Assembly: GCA_016801845.1 (NCBI GenBank)
Contig: CM028919.1
Location: 10,192,001-10,256,000 of the forward strand
Length of the DNA: 64,000 bases
Origin: Polydactylus sextarius
Lineage: Eukaryota > Chordata > Actinopteri > Polynemidae
Reading direction: 5' to 3'
Shown here in pieces: positions 25,701-39,197 of the stretch. The notes below the pieces were generated by a model, which saw nothing but the letters and a program-made list of their open reading frames with translations, was not told where the DNA came from and did no database searches. A program made the position numbers and the translations under genes. How positions within the stretch are numbered: the stretch's first letter is position 1; every line of letters begins with the position of its first letter.

Positions 25701-28700
25701 TCACGCTGACATATCAGAATACCAAATCAGGCTGCCAGGAGGTACCTGTTGCATATCATTTCAGGATGAAATCCACTCTGGTTTTTTTGACTCCGCTGTA
25801 CCATAAAGTCTGTCATTGTTTTCCTTCTGTTTATGATTTTAGGAGGCTGTTGGGTGTTAGTCATCCCTATAATCCGACACCAGACATCAACGCCTCATTA
25901 TAAAAACTTTCTCCATCTTTGTTTTTGTGTTTCCTCATCCTCTCCCTGGGGTTTCAAACACACACACACACTCACGTACGCACTGAGCCAGGCAATGGCT
26001 GGATAACGAGCTCTGAATGAGGCTTCCACACCCCTGAACACTCCTTTCAGTTTCCACCCCCCTTTTTCAGTTCACCTCCGATGAGCTTCAATGAGACCCC
26101 ACATGGCTTTGTGGCTTTTTCACTTCCAGTTTGTTTTTCATTACAGATTCTTTTGAGTGACCTCAGAAATTCTTTGTGCATTGTCCCCATTGATTGAGGT
26201 TATAAAGAGTCTGTCTGGTTTGGGGCTGTGCTTGTCACAGTATGTCAAAATAGGAGTTTTCATAGCGAGAGTATAAGGCGTTCGTGGTGGAATTTGTTTG
26301 CATCCATTTCCGGCAGCAGCAGAGGCAAGGAAGCGAAGAGGCCCTGATTTTTCATTCAGGGGACCCATTGCTTCTGTCATGAATGGAAAAATGTGTCCCG
26401 ACTTTGACTTGAACAGTGGAACGGGGCAAGGGAGGAAAAATCATTTCAGGAGCAAAGAGTATAATCTGTCATATTTTATAGCAGGGCTACTGCAATCCCA
26501 GACTGCAATTCTGCACCATGCAGTGAAACTGATTTGATTTCCTCATGCACAGTGATGTGAGTTTGGTCTTGGATCAGCCTCCATCCTGGATATACTTGGA
26601 GTTAGAAACTTGGCAGATTGGTGCACTTCTCCATTCATACAGTTACTCTGTGTCTAGATTGACAAATAGCTAACCGACTGTTCTTTTTATTAATTTTTTA
26701 GATTAAATAAAAGATTGTAGAGATGGTTGTGTTTGCTCGGTGGGACAGATGGTTTGTTAGTTTGTCAAACTCTCTGGTCCAGACTGAAATTTCTCGACAA
26801 GCATGAGACGGATTTCCATGAAATTTTGTACAGACCTTCATGGTTTCCCAGAGGATTTAATGACTCGACTTTTATTGTAGCACCATGAGTTTGACATTTG
26901 TGGTTTGGAGTTAAATATCCTGAGGACTATTGTATGGATTGCTATGAAGTCGACTTACAGATATCGATGTCCCCTAGAGGTTTAATGTGAATCTGTCAGT
27001 CTATCAAGTCAAACTTTTCACTGCTATAATAAAATATTTCAATGTCTACAGGACTGGTTGACACCAAATTTCGTACAAATGTTCATGGTTTCCAGATCAT
27101 ATACGCCACTTTGGTGATCACTATTACTGTAGCAGCGCTGCCAGAATGATGGTTTTGTAATTTTCTATTTAAATATCTCAATGATTATTGGACTTGAAAT
27201 GCCATGAAATGTTCACATTCCCTTTACTTTTTGTTTGGCACCATTATCAAATCATTATTTGTGAAGTATTTTGGTTTTTGACCAAATCAACAATCTCCTT
27301 AACATCAGCGGTAATTTGTGTCTAATTAGCTGCTAACATTCTAACATACTCAATTAAAATGGTTGACCCGCGAAATACCATTCTCATGTCATCATATTGA
27401 GCAGATTTGCGTGTTTTAGTGCAGTCAAACAGAGTCACTAGGAGGACTGTCTTGTAGATAGATAGATTTTACATTTACTGGCCAGTTGACAGGAGGAAAT
27501 ATGGCGATTCATTGATATAAGAGAAGTTTCTGTTCTGGTCATCAACCGTCTGTGTCGGTGCGGGTCACCTTGAAAGTGGGACAGTTTAGCTGTGTGGACA
27601 GTTGATTAACTAAGACAGAGACAGACAGACTGGCAGACAGAGATGGATAGAGGGCAGTGACCTTTGTACAGTCGAGTGGTAAGGTGAACTGGGAAAGCAC
27701 TGAACAAATTGTCACTGTGAAAGGACGAGTACCACATTGTAATGACAGGCTCAACAGCTTCATGATGACAGATTGATTTCAGACAATATTCCTGGATTGT
27801 CAGGAGGCCCCATTGCTGTCAGTGAGAGCTTTGCCAGTTCCTCCACCCCCTCCGTCTGTCTCGCCTTACTTCTCCCCCCTCTGTCTCATCTCTGTCTCAC
27901 CCGCCTTTCTCTATCCCTCACCCTCTCCTCTCCCAGCCTCTCTTTCCCTCCCTCCCACTCCCATCTGAATTGCTCCATTCTGCCCAAACACTCTTGCTAC
28001 ATCACAGTCTGTCATTGGTCCTCTCCTGAAAAGACCTTGTTGACAAAGGCGCTGGTGTAAAGCGCTTCCCAGTGTCATGGAGATTGGCTGGACCTTCAGA
28101 CTGTACGCCGGTGTAGGGTTCCTGGACTAGAGTCCATCAGCAACGAGCTCCCTCGGTCATCTTCATCACCATCGTCATCACACAGATGTGGCCACAACAC
28201 ACACAAAGACACACACATCGGTCCGCCGGTGACAGCATGTCTGTCTCAAAACTGCCCTGTTTACTGCCTCTGTGCTGCTCTGCCAGCCTGTATAACATCA
28301 GACCAACGCAGAGCAACGTCAACTCGACTTAATAAGACATCTGCATCTCATTCACCACCTCCACACTGGACTCCCACTGTGTCAACTGTACACAATGTGC
28401 AGGTTGGGGTTAGTTTTATCCTGCTGTGGTATGCAGGAAGGTTGAAGGAGGGAGGTATGCTGGGAGGGGCAGGATGCACCTCACTGTTGACTGATGGAGG
28501 CCATGAAACAACAAAAATAGAGATGTGGTAATGAGGAGGTAGCGTAACAATTCTCCAGAGTTTATTGTCTAGTAACACACTCTGGAGCCGTTGTCGCCAG
28601 TTTTTTGGGCGAAGCAGATCGTTGTCTGTTGCATATGTGTGATGTGTTTGATGAGGACTGATTCTTTTTTGTTAAAAGATGAAAGACGGGATCAAACGCT

Positions 28701-31251
28701 TCAAGTTCAAGTTTGTAAAATAGGAAATATTCATGGCTGCGTGTGTTAGTCACCATCTAACGTTTGAAAATTTGGCTTTTTGTCAACAATCAGTATCAAG
28801 TATTGGTACTAAAACTTGTGTATCATGTCAGCACTTGTTGTTTCTCTATTTTTTTCTTTGTTTTAATTATTTTTAGATCCCAAAAAAGATAAAAAACGAT
28901 TCAGTTGTTCACTAGAGAAAAAAAAAAACAACGATTAAAGCAGTAGTTCCCAACCTTTTTGGCCTCCAGCCATTTTAAATAAAACAATGTGTACTTGTGA
29001 ACCCTAATCGCAGTTTATAGTCTTGAGTTTGGACATGAGCCACAAGCAGTTCAAGCAAAGACTGTGTTTCATTTGAAAGATTTTTACAAGCCAGACCACA
29101 GTAGTTCACAAGAAAAAGAAAAAGCAAAGAATTAGAAACAAGTCAGAAAAATTAACATAATCTTATGTAAAAGAAAGGTTTCCCTTTATTCCCTTTTAGC
29201 GATCGTATCACAAACTCCAGATATGAAACCTCTGGATTAGAACAACAACAGTCCAACTTTTTCACCATCAACAGTGATGATGATACTCAAGGTATTGTTC
29301 AATAATGCCAAGGTTTAGTGGAAAACATTTGTTTGCTCTCTTCCTAAATTTAAAATCTGTGTGTGGATTAGTTGCTATGTATGAAACACACCAGGGAGAC
29401 AACACACTATGGTTAATAAGGACAGTGTCTGTACTTGTTGTGATCAAATGGAGGCATCCATTTAAAAAAAAGTCCAATGTTTTTTCCTGTTTTCCATTTC
29501 TCTTTTACATATCCGGACCTCTCAGATTCATCCTGTGGTTAGATGTGGTTAAATGCTAATCTGGTGTAATGGAGTGTAATCTTTAACACCCTTTGCTATC
29601 TGAGGCAGGTGGGTGAAAGTGAAGACAAATTCTGTTGCATCTACACTTCCCGTGTCTTGTTTTTCCTGAATGTGAGAGATAATGCACAGATGGAGAAGAG
29701 CAGCCACACATGTGTGAATGTTCACACAATGTCCTCTCAGTGCCAAGTTGGTCCATCTCCAAATGTATTAGACAGACAGTAATAAACAGGTGCTTGTTGG
29801 TGCCCTGCTCTGTATCGCAGAGAGAAAGGTCTGTTGGAGTGTGTCATGTGGCTGAGGCTGATCCTGGGCCAGGGAGTGGGGTGTGAGATTGTTGGGATTC
29901 CTGGTTACTGCCGCCTGGGCCCACCTAATCCTCCTTCACTCCCCCATGCAGCCCTCCTCTCCTTATGAGCTGCGTGTTAAAGGAGGCCTCTCTGCCATCG
30001 TAGCCTCTGCTCCCTGCCACTCTCTAAATCAACTCTTCTCTCTTTAACCCTCAGCCTACCTCTCTCTCTCTGTGGCTTTATTTTCTTTTTCTCCTTTCAT
30101 CTGACCCTGCTTTCTCCTTCCCTGTGTCTGTCTGTCACTCTATCTGGGCTTTCTCTCTCTTCCCAGCCTCCCTCCTGTTGCCTCTTCCCTGATAAGTGGC
30201 CCTAAGCACACACTCAGCCCCTGTGTGTGCACCGGGCCTTAGCCTAATGGAGTGAGATAAAGCGACTAGAGTGCCACTCACTGTGCGCTTTTCACGACGG
30301 GGCAAGACCACTGAATTACTGCCTCATAATTACATGACAAGTTATGCCAATGAATTAGCCAGTTAGTGTTTTCTATATATTGTGATAAAATGTTTGGTTG
30401 ATGTAGGTGTTTATTGAAACATCTCATAGTTGCTCCACAGGATAAAAATCTTCTTTTACAAATGTAATTTGTTCATTACTTTTCATAACATTTGATTGAA
30501 CTTGCGCATATACATAACCATAAAGAAATAAGTACATCTACAAAGGTAAAACCAACATATGCATTAGTCATTTTGAATCATTGACACATTTACTGTGTCT
30601 TAGACACCCACCGCCACCAGTTTTATTTCTTGCTGGGAAAGAAAGAGTCATTGAGTCATTTTCAAAAGAAAATGTCCACTTTCTGTGCTGTGGTCAAGCA
30701 GGTAACACACTGGAAAAGGAGGATATGAACTGTTCCACAGCAACTGGTATGCTCTATCCCATAATAAGACAAAACAGCCACTCAACAAACATTATATGAA
30801 AGGCCACTTTTGATACAGGTAGAGGACTTTCCATAAAGACAACTCCATATTTTCCCATGCTTGTAGGGGTATGGAAAAGCACAGATGCCTTATGGAAAGT
30901 CTGTAACCTGAGTTAAAAGACTCCTTTCACATAATCAAAGTATCACTTTATTAAACAACGAATGACTTCTTCCAGCCTGGGTCCTGACATATCAGTTACT
31001 GCATTGAGTTGAGTAAGTAAGTAGGAAAAAGGCTTAAATAAGGACTACACATGTTAGTTTTTTTTCATATTTAATGTGGTATTCTTTGTTTGAGGGGGGT
31101 TGGCCCACCTCTGTGTAAATAATGATTGAGATTCAGAAAAGTAACATCCGTCCACTTTATTGACACATAAAATATTCATGTTTAACTGATTCATTGTGGC
31201 TTTTGCCCAGATTGTTGTTGCACTGTAACAGCAGATGACAGAAGTAAGGAG

Positions 31252-31307
<56 letters not shown>

Positions 31308-34300
31308 TCACATGCTCCTATTCTCTAACAGAGGCAGCTGGGGCTGGGGGAGGGCAGTCAAGTTTAATGAAATATAGCAGCTTAGAGTTCAAAGGCTCCA
31401 CAGTAGGGCCTGTTAAGGGTAAGCCGCGTGATGGAGATGTTTCCAGAAGCTTTATGACGCTGGAGTAATTTCTCTGTTTCTTTCCTGTTCTTTTGATGAG
31501 GAGTCAGCGAGGAGCCTGTTGTTCTGGAGCCATTAAATGAATGAAGCAGATGCGGATTCTACGAAAACAAGCGGCGATGTTATTCCATTGATTCGGCTTT
31601 AATCAGATAGATCGACTGGAGCATCTTATTCTCTTTAGCCTTTTCTTTTTATTCCACCCCCTCCTGCTGTTTCTCTAGTCCCTCATGTCACCCAATAGCT
31701 CCTCCTGTACCATTCCCACCACCGAAGAAGTTGCTATTCAGCCCACATCAGATGGTACCAAAGAAAGAGCCATTGTCTCGGCTGGTCTTACCCCTCTCTT
31801 ATCTATTGATTGGAAAGCCGAGAGGGGAAAATAACAGGTATTGATTACCACACTGGGTGAAGTTGCTGGGCAGGACGTCTGGAGGGGTAAGAAAAGACGG
31901 CATTCTTCACCCTGTGTTGCCCCACTGCTGTCAGAACAACCTCCACCACCACTCTACGTATCCCGTCCCCTTTCACCGTGTCACCGCCCCAATCCCTCCC
32001 CTCCTCCTCCCCCTCCCTCTCTCTCCCTCACCTCACCTTGCCTCCTTTCTTGAATTGCCAAGATGCTGACCCCCCCCGTCCCTCCTTCCTCACTGTTTTA
32101 TGCTGATTTTTATCTCTGCTTGTGAAATGTATAGCTGAGCGCAGCAGCAGGCTCTGAACAGAAGCTCTGGCCTTTCACACACTCCCTGAGCCATGGTGTC
32201 TGCCTCACCTTTCGCCTTCACCCAGCCCCTCAGGTTTCAAGTGAAGTCACCGGCTCTGGATTTGGTTTCTAGCTTTCATGTATTTTTTTTTTTGTGTGCA
32301 TTTCTTTCTTCCCTCTCATGTTCTTTGAACTCTACTTTACTTTATTCTCCCCCGTATTCGTTTTGTCGATTTGTGTCCCTGAGATTTTAAGAGATGCGTG
32401 ATAGAATATTTCCCTGGAAACGCAGGCTTCATTAATCTCTACCTCTCCCATGTTTGGGGTCTGTCTGTTCTTGTATGGTCTGCTGAACTAACACGGTGCT
32501 AGTGAGAAGCTTCTATTTGTCTCTGAGCTTCTTGTCTTTAAGTAAATACAACATCTTAAAGATACATTCACTCAGATCAGTGTTTATCTAAGTAAATCAC
32601 TAAAGCGTACAAAAGCCTTTTGATTCATAACAAATTCTTGCAGTTGGCTGAAGATTAAGGCGCAAATCCTTTTCATTAAATGTTTACAGTGTTGTTTGGA
32701 TTACTGTGTCTTGTATTAGACAGACGGTGTTGCGTGCATTATCAAGTTATTCTCATTGTGGTTGGTTAAGTTCCAGGTGTTCACTATTCGAGCATCTGTC
32801 AGCAGCCAAACCAGCCCTTTATTGACATGTTTGCAATGGCTTAAAAACCCAAAGCACTTTCTTTGGGAGAAAAAAAAATGCATGTACACATCATTACAAA
32901 GCCACAGGTGTTTTATAAAAGAGAAAATAAATGAGGAGAAAGGTGCCAGCACATCTGATCATTGCTCAATCCTGGCAACCTTTGTTGTATTTAATTTTTT
33001 TTTTCCTGCATTTGCATTCTGACGTCTCCTAACATATTTCCCTCCACGGATGCCTGCACGTCAGATCAACAGTTCATTACCCTGCTCACAAGGTTTCATA
33101 AAAAATAGCTATATTTAGTCTGAATCACAAGAATGCCTCTTATTGAATGTGCCCCTTTCTCTTAAAATAATCCATCACCAAATTGAGCAAAGAAAAACAG
33201 AGCTAATTCTGTGAGTCGCCAGGCGTCCTCCTCCTCTTCCTGCGTTATGAAAGATTCCATTCACACATGGAGCTCGGCTATAATAAGGATCGCTGCAGTA
33301 CGGGAAAGCCCATATGGTCATGTGTATCATTTTCCGTTTTCATAGCAGCTAACAATTCTAACAATTTGAGTAAACACTGTTAAATGCTCAGTTTTTTTTT
33401 TTAAATCTGTCAGATTCCTGTTCATCACAGCCTACGTAGACAACCATAATGTCAAGTTCAGCGACCAAGATGGAGCCTCAAGGCTGAAGTTATAGCAGCA
33501 AAGAGAAAAAAGTGTTACAGTACGTTGGTGTGATTACATGTTGCATTTTAGACATTTTGAACTCCGTGTGTTACAATCTAGCAGATTGAATACGTCCCCC
33601 GTTTCTCAGAATTAAATTTGCCACACAGGGCCTCTGTGTGGTTTCAAAGCTTTTACCTCCAAGGTTAAGAGAACCTGTCCTTGAGAGGCAGGAGGAGGAG
33701 GAGGTGGAGGAGGAGAGTCCCTGTTGAAGAACGGATGGTGGTCATGCTCACAAGCACAAATACTTATTAAGTTATTCACGACGTCCTTGATTTCAGCACC
33801 TCTTCATGCCTTGTTTTTCAAAAGTACTTCAAAAGGTTTTAGAGGAGCGGAGATAGAGGGAGGAAATCATTTGTTGCACATTCCTTGTGCTTGGAGCACA
33901 AGCCAAAGATTTTTAGTTTACTAAGCCAAAAAAGCTCAAAAGCTGAATCAGTCAAGTTCAAGATCACACAGACTCTGTATCGCAGTGAGGAAATAGTTCA
34001 CTACTTTGGAAAACATGCTCATTAGTCATAAAATCTTTTGACTTAGCTTTTTGAGCAGTTTCTCTTTGTTTCTCCTACTTTGTGCTAAGCTAACTATGTG
34101 TAGCTTTACATCATCACTCTTATCTAACTCTCAGAAGAAAAGCAGATGTGTGTGCAACTCCTGAAGACATCACAGTGGACAAAACTTAGCAAATGAAGCC
34201 AAAGTTTCACAATACCGCTCATCAGTAGTTTTCTAACCATAACAACAACAACAAAAACACAAAGAAAGATCCTAGACAAGAAGATTTGGGTTGTGTACAA

Positions 34301-37300
34301 AAAGGTTCACCGTTGTATATTTTTACAAACGTAGACGAGTATTCAGATGTTCTCTTATCTCTTCTTTATTTTCCCAAGAGGAAGTTGACAGAGGATGTAA
34401 CCATATAGGATCAGTGTGTTTTTACACATTGCTTCAACTAAAGCTTTGACGTGAATGAGGCCTTGTTTTGTATATCAGTCCCCTCCGTTAATCCAGAGGG
34501 AATAAATGGTTGAGTGGTTTGTGGGACCATAAGTCAGATGAGATAACTGAAGCCTATTTGTTCAAAATTTGGCAGAAATATATTTATGTTTTTACAAGGC
34601 ATTTCGGTCTTTTTAAGATCAACTCCGTCCATATGAGTCCCAGCAGCACCAAGCCAACGCTGTGACCTGTTTGTGGTCCTAAAGCAGAGTCTGCAGTGTA
34701 GAAACAGTGAGCGCCTCTGTTCTGCTTTCCTGGTAGGAGAGGAGTGAGATATGGGCCAGCTGACAACAGCCAAAAAGACTGCGGTTGCATTTTGTCCACA
34801 GACATAAACAATGACACTTCCAATTTCCTGTGTGTGCTGTGGACCAGGAAAGGCCATCCACAGAGAGGAAGGAAAACTCTGAGTATATGTGTGTGTGTGT
34901 TCATGCATGGTTGAGAAAACCATAGAAACAAAAAAGGAAGGAGGCTTTCATTGGTTTTACGCTTGCAACATTCACTTTCTTCCACTCAGTTTTATGGTAT
35001 GATGTATAAATCTTGTTGGTTTTTTATTTTATTTTATTTTTTTTCCCAAAAATATGAGTGTGTCCAGCTCCTTAAGCTTCTGGGGTCACTAACACAGCAG
35101 TCCAGATGTTGTACCTGCAACTTAGTTACATCTGTTGGCAATATGGATGGATAAAACAGCCAGATGGAGTTACCTGTGTCTTCACTGCAGCCCCACCAGT
35201 ATAATGAACTTCTTGTTTACCATATGTGTGAAATACACCAAAGGAATGTGACTGTGTGTGTGTGTGTTTGAGCATGTGTGTATGTGTTGTGGGGGAGGCC
35301 ATGTGTACTTACCCTCCCCATTGTTTTTACTGCTACCAGACCAGCCATTTGTTCCGAGGCACAGACTGGGCTCTGTGTACTTTTGAGGGTTGTTGCAGCT
35401 ATAGGCTTTGGTTGCATTTCCTCCCCCCACCGCCACCACCCCGTCCCCCTTTTCACTCTCCAAATCGCCTGTTTCTCTTTCGGTGTCTAGTCTGTTCACT
35501 AATTCAGGGTTTTGTTTAGTTTTTGGTGGGAGGTTAGTTGAACGCCTGGTGCTGTGCGAGCAGCGGCGCGGGCCTCCTAACACCATCACAGGCTGTTTCG
35601 GCCCGCTTCACTTCACCAGATCTGAGGGAGCAGACCCAAGCCAATTAAGAGCAGAGAGAACAGGCTGCTGTCCGTCTTACTGTGACCCCCCCCCACCCCT
35701 CCACCCCACCCAACATCACCCCCCCTACTCTCCGCCTCCTCCATCGCTTTGATGTTTTGCACGCCAGGCAAAAACCAGAGCCAGAACACTTTACCCTCTC
35801 TGTGCAGGCGGGCAGTGGACGACAAGACTCGTCCAATTATTACAATCTGGTTTCAACATTTCTGGGTAAAAGATGACAAATTACCTCTATATCATCCCAT
35901 CTGCCCACAGCAGTGTTTTTAAAGCTGCAGTTAATCAGGAAATCACAATTCATATATTGTATTCCATTTGCTGATTAAAATACACTTAAAGGTAACTTGT
36001 CTACATGTAAAGACCCTGAATTTTCTTACTTGTGTATTTATTCAGTTGCTCTACTGATGTATATGCCTAATGTTTATAACTTGTAGTTTGCTAATTCATT
36101 CTAAAGTTTGCAGTATCGTCGTCTAGTTCAAGTCTAATGTAGTGATTAGTTTGCAGACTGTGGGTTTAGGACTTCCCAAACTGGCCACAAGATAGTCACC
36201 AGGAGAGGAAAGTAGGGAAAACATCGAGATTCACTTTTGCTCAAGGAAACAAAAGTTGGCAAAACCGTCTCACCACAAAGTCTAGTTCTGGATTTTCTGG
36301 AGGTTTTGATCATATCATACAGTCTTAATCAGCAGATGGAGATTCACATATTTTAACAGTAATGTAAGTGTTCAAAGAACATTTCTCAAGGACTCGTCCA
36401 TGTAGGTTCACAAGTTCAGTTGGAATATCTAAAACAGCTAGTGAGTCAGTCTTGTGGTGAGAATGGCATAAATTATGTTTGTTATCATTTTAGTTCTTTT
36501 TTGCCTCCTTTTCTTCCTAAATTTTATCAGTAAAAATGATTAAACGTGTAAAAGTAGGCATAGGAGATGTTTCCAACTGTTGATAAGTAATGAGTATGCA
36601 TTGCAAAATGGTTTAGTATCAGTAACATAGATGTGTTTTCCATCATGTCAAGAACATAACCATAGGGACTTGCTGAGTAACAGCTCACTTCAGCTTTTGT
36701 TTGGCACGAAAATGGTTAAAGATGTGGTGCTCCGTTTCAAAATATTGATATCAGACGCAGCAACCCATTTTCAATGTTATTGTGGGCTGCAGACTCAACC
36801 ACATGGTCTGTTTTCATTTTTCCAAACCATATAACAGTTTTTAAAAAATTGGTTTCAGAAAATGTATCATGTTTTGCGCTTGTGTGTCTTCAGGACCTCC
36901 ACGGGTGTCTGGGAAGGTCGCTCACAGACAGACAGCCCGGATAGGGAGCGCCATTAAGTTGCCATGTCCGGTGGAAGGAGACCCTCCGCCTCTAATTATG
37001 TGGACCAAAGATGCGCACAACATCCACAGCGGCTGGATCCGTTTCCGTATCCTTCGCATGGGCCTGAAGATCAAAGAGGTGGAGGCAGATGACACGGGCA
37101 CCTACATCTGCAAAGCCACCAACGGCTTTGGTAGCGTGAACATCAACTACACCCTCATTGTCATTGGTGAGTGCAGATGGAGTTCAGATTGCATTACCCT
37201 CGTTCTCTTGCTGGTTCCTGAGATGAGATCGTTGATTGTTGTAAAATGTGTCACTCTTGTTAAAAATCGAAGCTCAATCCGACATATGTGAAATATGAAG

Positions 37301-39161
37301 TCACCTGCGAGGTAACTCAAACCAGAGACAGCGTCGGGAGAGTCAGGCTGAGATTTGCACGGTCAGACCTCATCATCTTCCACTGTGGTGTTTCAGGCCA
37401 CATTTGTTTCCCCCTGCAGTCAAACATCTCACCACAGTTCAAATGTTAAAAGACAGCATCACTCACAGAGGTTGAATCTGAAACAAGTGGATTTATGAAG
37501 GTTTAGTGCTTGATCCTGTCATCTATTATATGTGTTACAGCCCCTACCTCTCTCAGCCCAAAGTCAACAGCGGCATGGGATATTGTTTCATACTACTTCA
37601 TCCTCTTTTACTCAATTGGATCTCAAGCTCTTCCTTTTCCTTAGGCTATGCTCTGTGGAGGCAAGAGGTCTGCAGCTCCACAATAAGAAACACATTCAGT
37701 GTAATAGTGCCAGTTTGTCTTCAGACTCTCACACACCACTAGAGTAGGGCCTGGAGGATTAAGCTCAGTCTGACCAAGTGTGTTGCTCGTTTGTGCGTGT
37801 GCATACAGTGCATTTCCTCTGCACCAGAGCAGAGCATGATGAATGAGCAGAGTGGAGCGTGAAGGTTGTGTTTAGTCTAATTACTCTAAGATGCCTAATT
37901 AGGGCCAGAGTCTGCACTCTCTCTTTTCAGAGGAGGAGTTACAGGCCGGTCTTGTGACAGCCGTGCTTCAGAAGAAGAGCCATAATCAAGCAGATGTGGA
38001 AAACACAGAGCACTTCAGAAAACAGCGCCTGTTGTAATAAAGCACCCTTATGAGATTGGAATAGATGGGGACTGAAGTTTATTTTAGTCTCCCTCAATTT
38101 GAAGTTGTCATTGAGTTCAAAGAGAGGGTGTCTGCTGATTGTGCTAAAATGAAAGGTTGGAGACGGAGGAAACGAGCCAGCTTTAATGTTGAGATCCATT
38201 CTGCAGTCGTGCTATATAGTATCAAAGTCAGACGTGGCTCTGTCTGCATTGTACTTAAAGGGCTTTCAAAATGGAGCATATTTAGAATCAATCATGTGAT
38301 GGACAACCCAGCGCTGTCATTTTAAGTTTGTTTCAGCATCTTGATTGGGTACTGTCAAAATGTTTGGTGTGTTTTTCTTTTTGATGTGAAGCAGTATGTC
38401 AATTTAATTTTTACTGTAGTAAGTACATGTCAATTCTTTCAAGTGGGAAACTTAAACTAAACTTCAAAAGGTAAACTCACTGGAGTCAAGACGTAAATAG
38501 ACTTAGTCCAGATTGAAAACAAGCATCAGTGGATATTTTCATCAAAGCAGAAAAGAGATCACATCTTTATATCATGTCAGGGTTGTAGGAGTTGAAATGA
38601 GCATGAGACATTTGTGTAGAAAACAAGGGATTTAAACAAAGTGGGATCTACCGCATTTGGTGTATAAACTGAAAAAAAAAAACTTAAATCCAAGCGCAAG
38701 AAGAAGTTGGAAAAACATGAAGCTTAAGAGCCTAAACTTTAGCTGATTCTTCAACTCCTTTTACTTTTATGGGATGAAGTTGGACCCACCCCCAAAAAAT
38801 GTCCAGAAGAAAAGAAAAGACATAAATACAATAATACGAGTGTGTGTCAATGTTTCATATGTTTCTTAACACATATGAAAATGAAAAGACTTGTCACATT
38901 CACAGGAGGTTTGTAGCTCTGACTAAAAGCCCAAGCTCGTATTCTTTAAATGCATATGAATGGGTCATTACAAACTGAGAAAGAGGCTCCAAAAGTTTCT
39001 CTGGCTGCTGGCTTCTTTAGACATATGAGACAGTTTATTTCTGAAAATGAAGGATTTGTCTTTGTGGCAGAATTGGGCTGTACATATGTATTACTTTTGC
39101 ATTTAAATATTGATTTAACGTTGGGAGATTAAGAAGAATGATTAAGCTAAACTTAAACAAA

Positions 39162-39197
<36 letters not shown>

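Larger units (their letters stand above)
20697..36893 (+). other. fgfrl1: fgfrl1 intron 1 (16.2 kb)
   Basis: Long intron with no convincing exon on either strand. It holds several CA/GT microsatellites, pyrimidine-rich tracts (about 25080-25200, 27840-27965, 30060-30185), and decayed repeats at 26780-27260, 28939-29100, 30815-30912 and 33987-34165. Developmental enhancers are common in such introns but cannot be identified without comparison. Confidence 0.8.

Noticed and set aside
31235..31468. Thr-His repeat open frame
   Set aside because: Translation of the CA microsatellite.
35400..35760. Proline-rich open frames near 35.4-35.8 kb
   Set aside because: They come from a C-rich low-complexity stretch in fgfrl1 intron 1 with no splice signals in phase.
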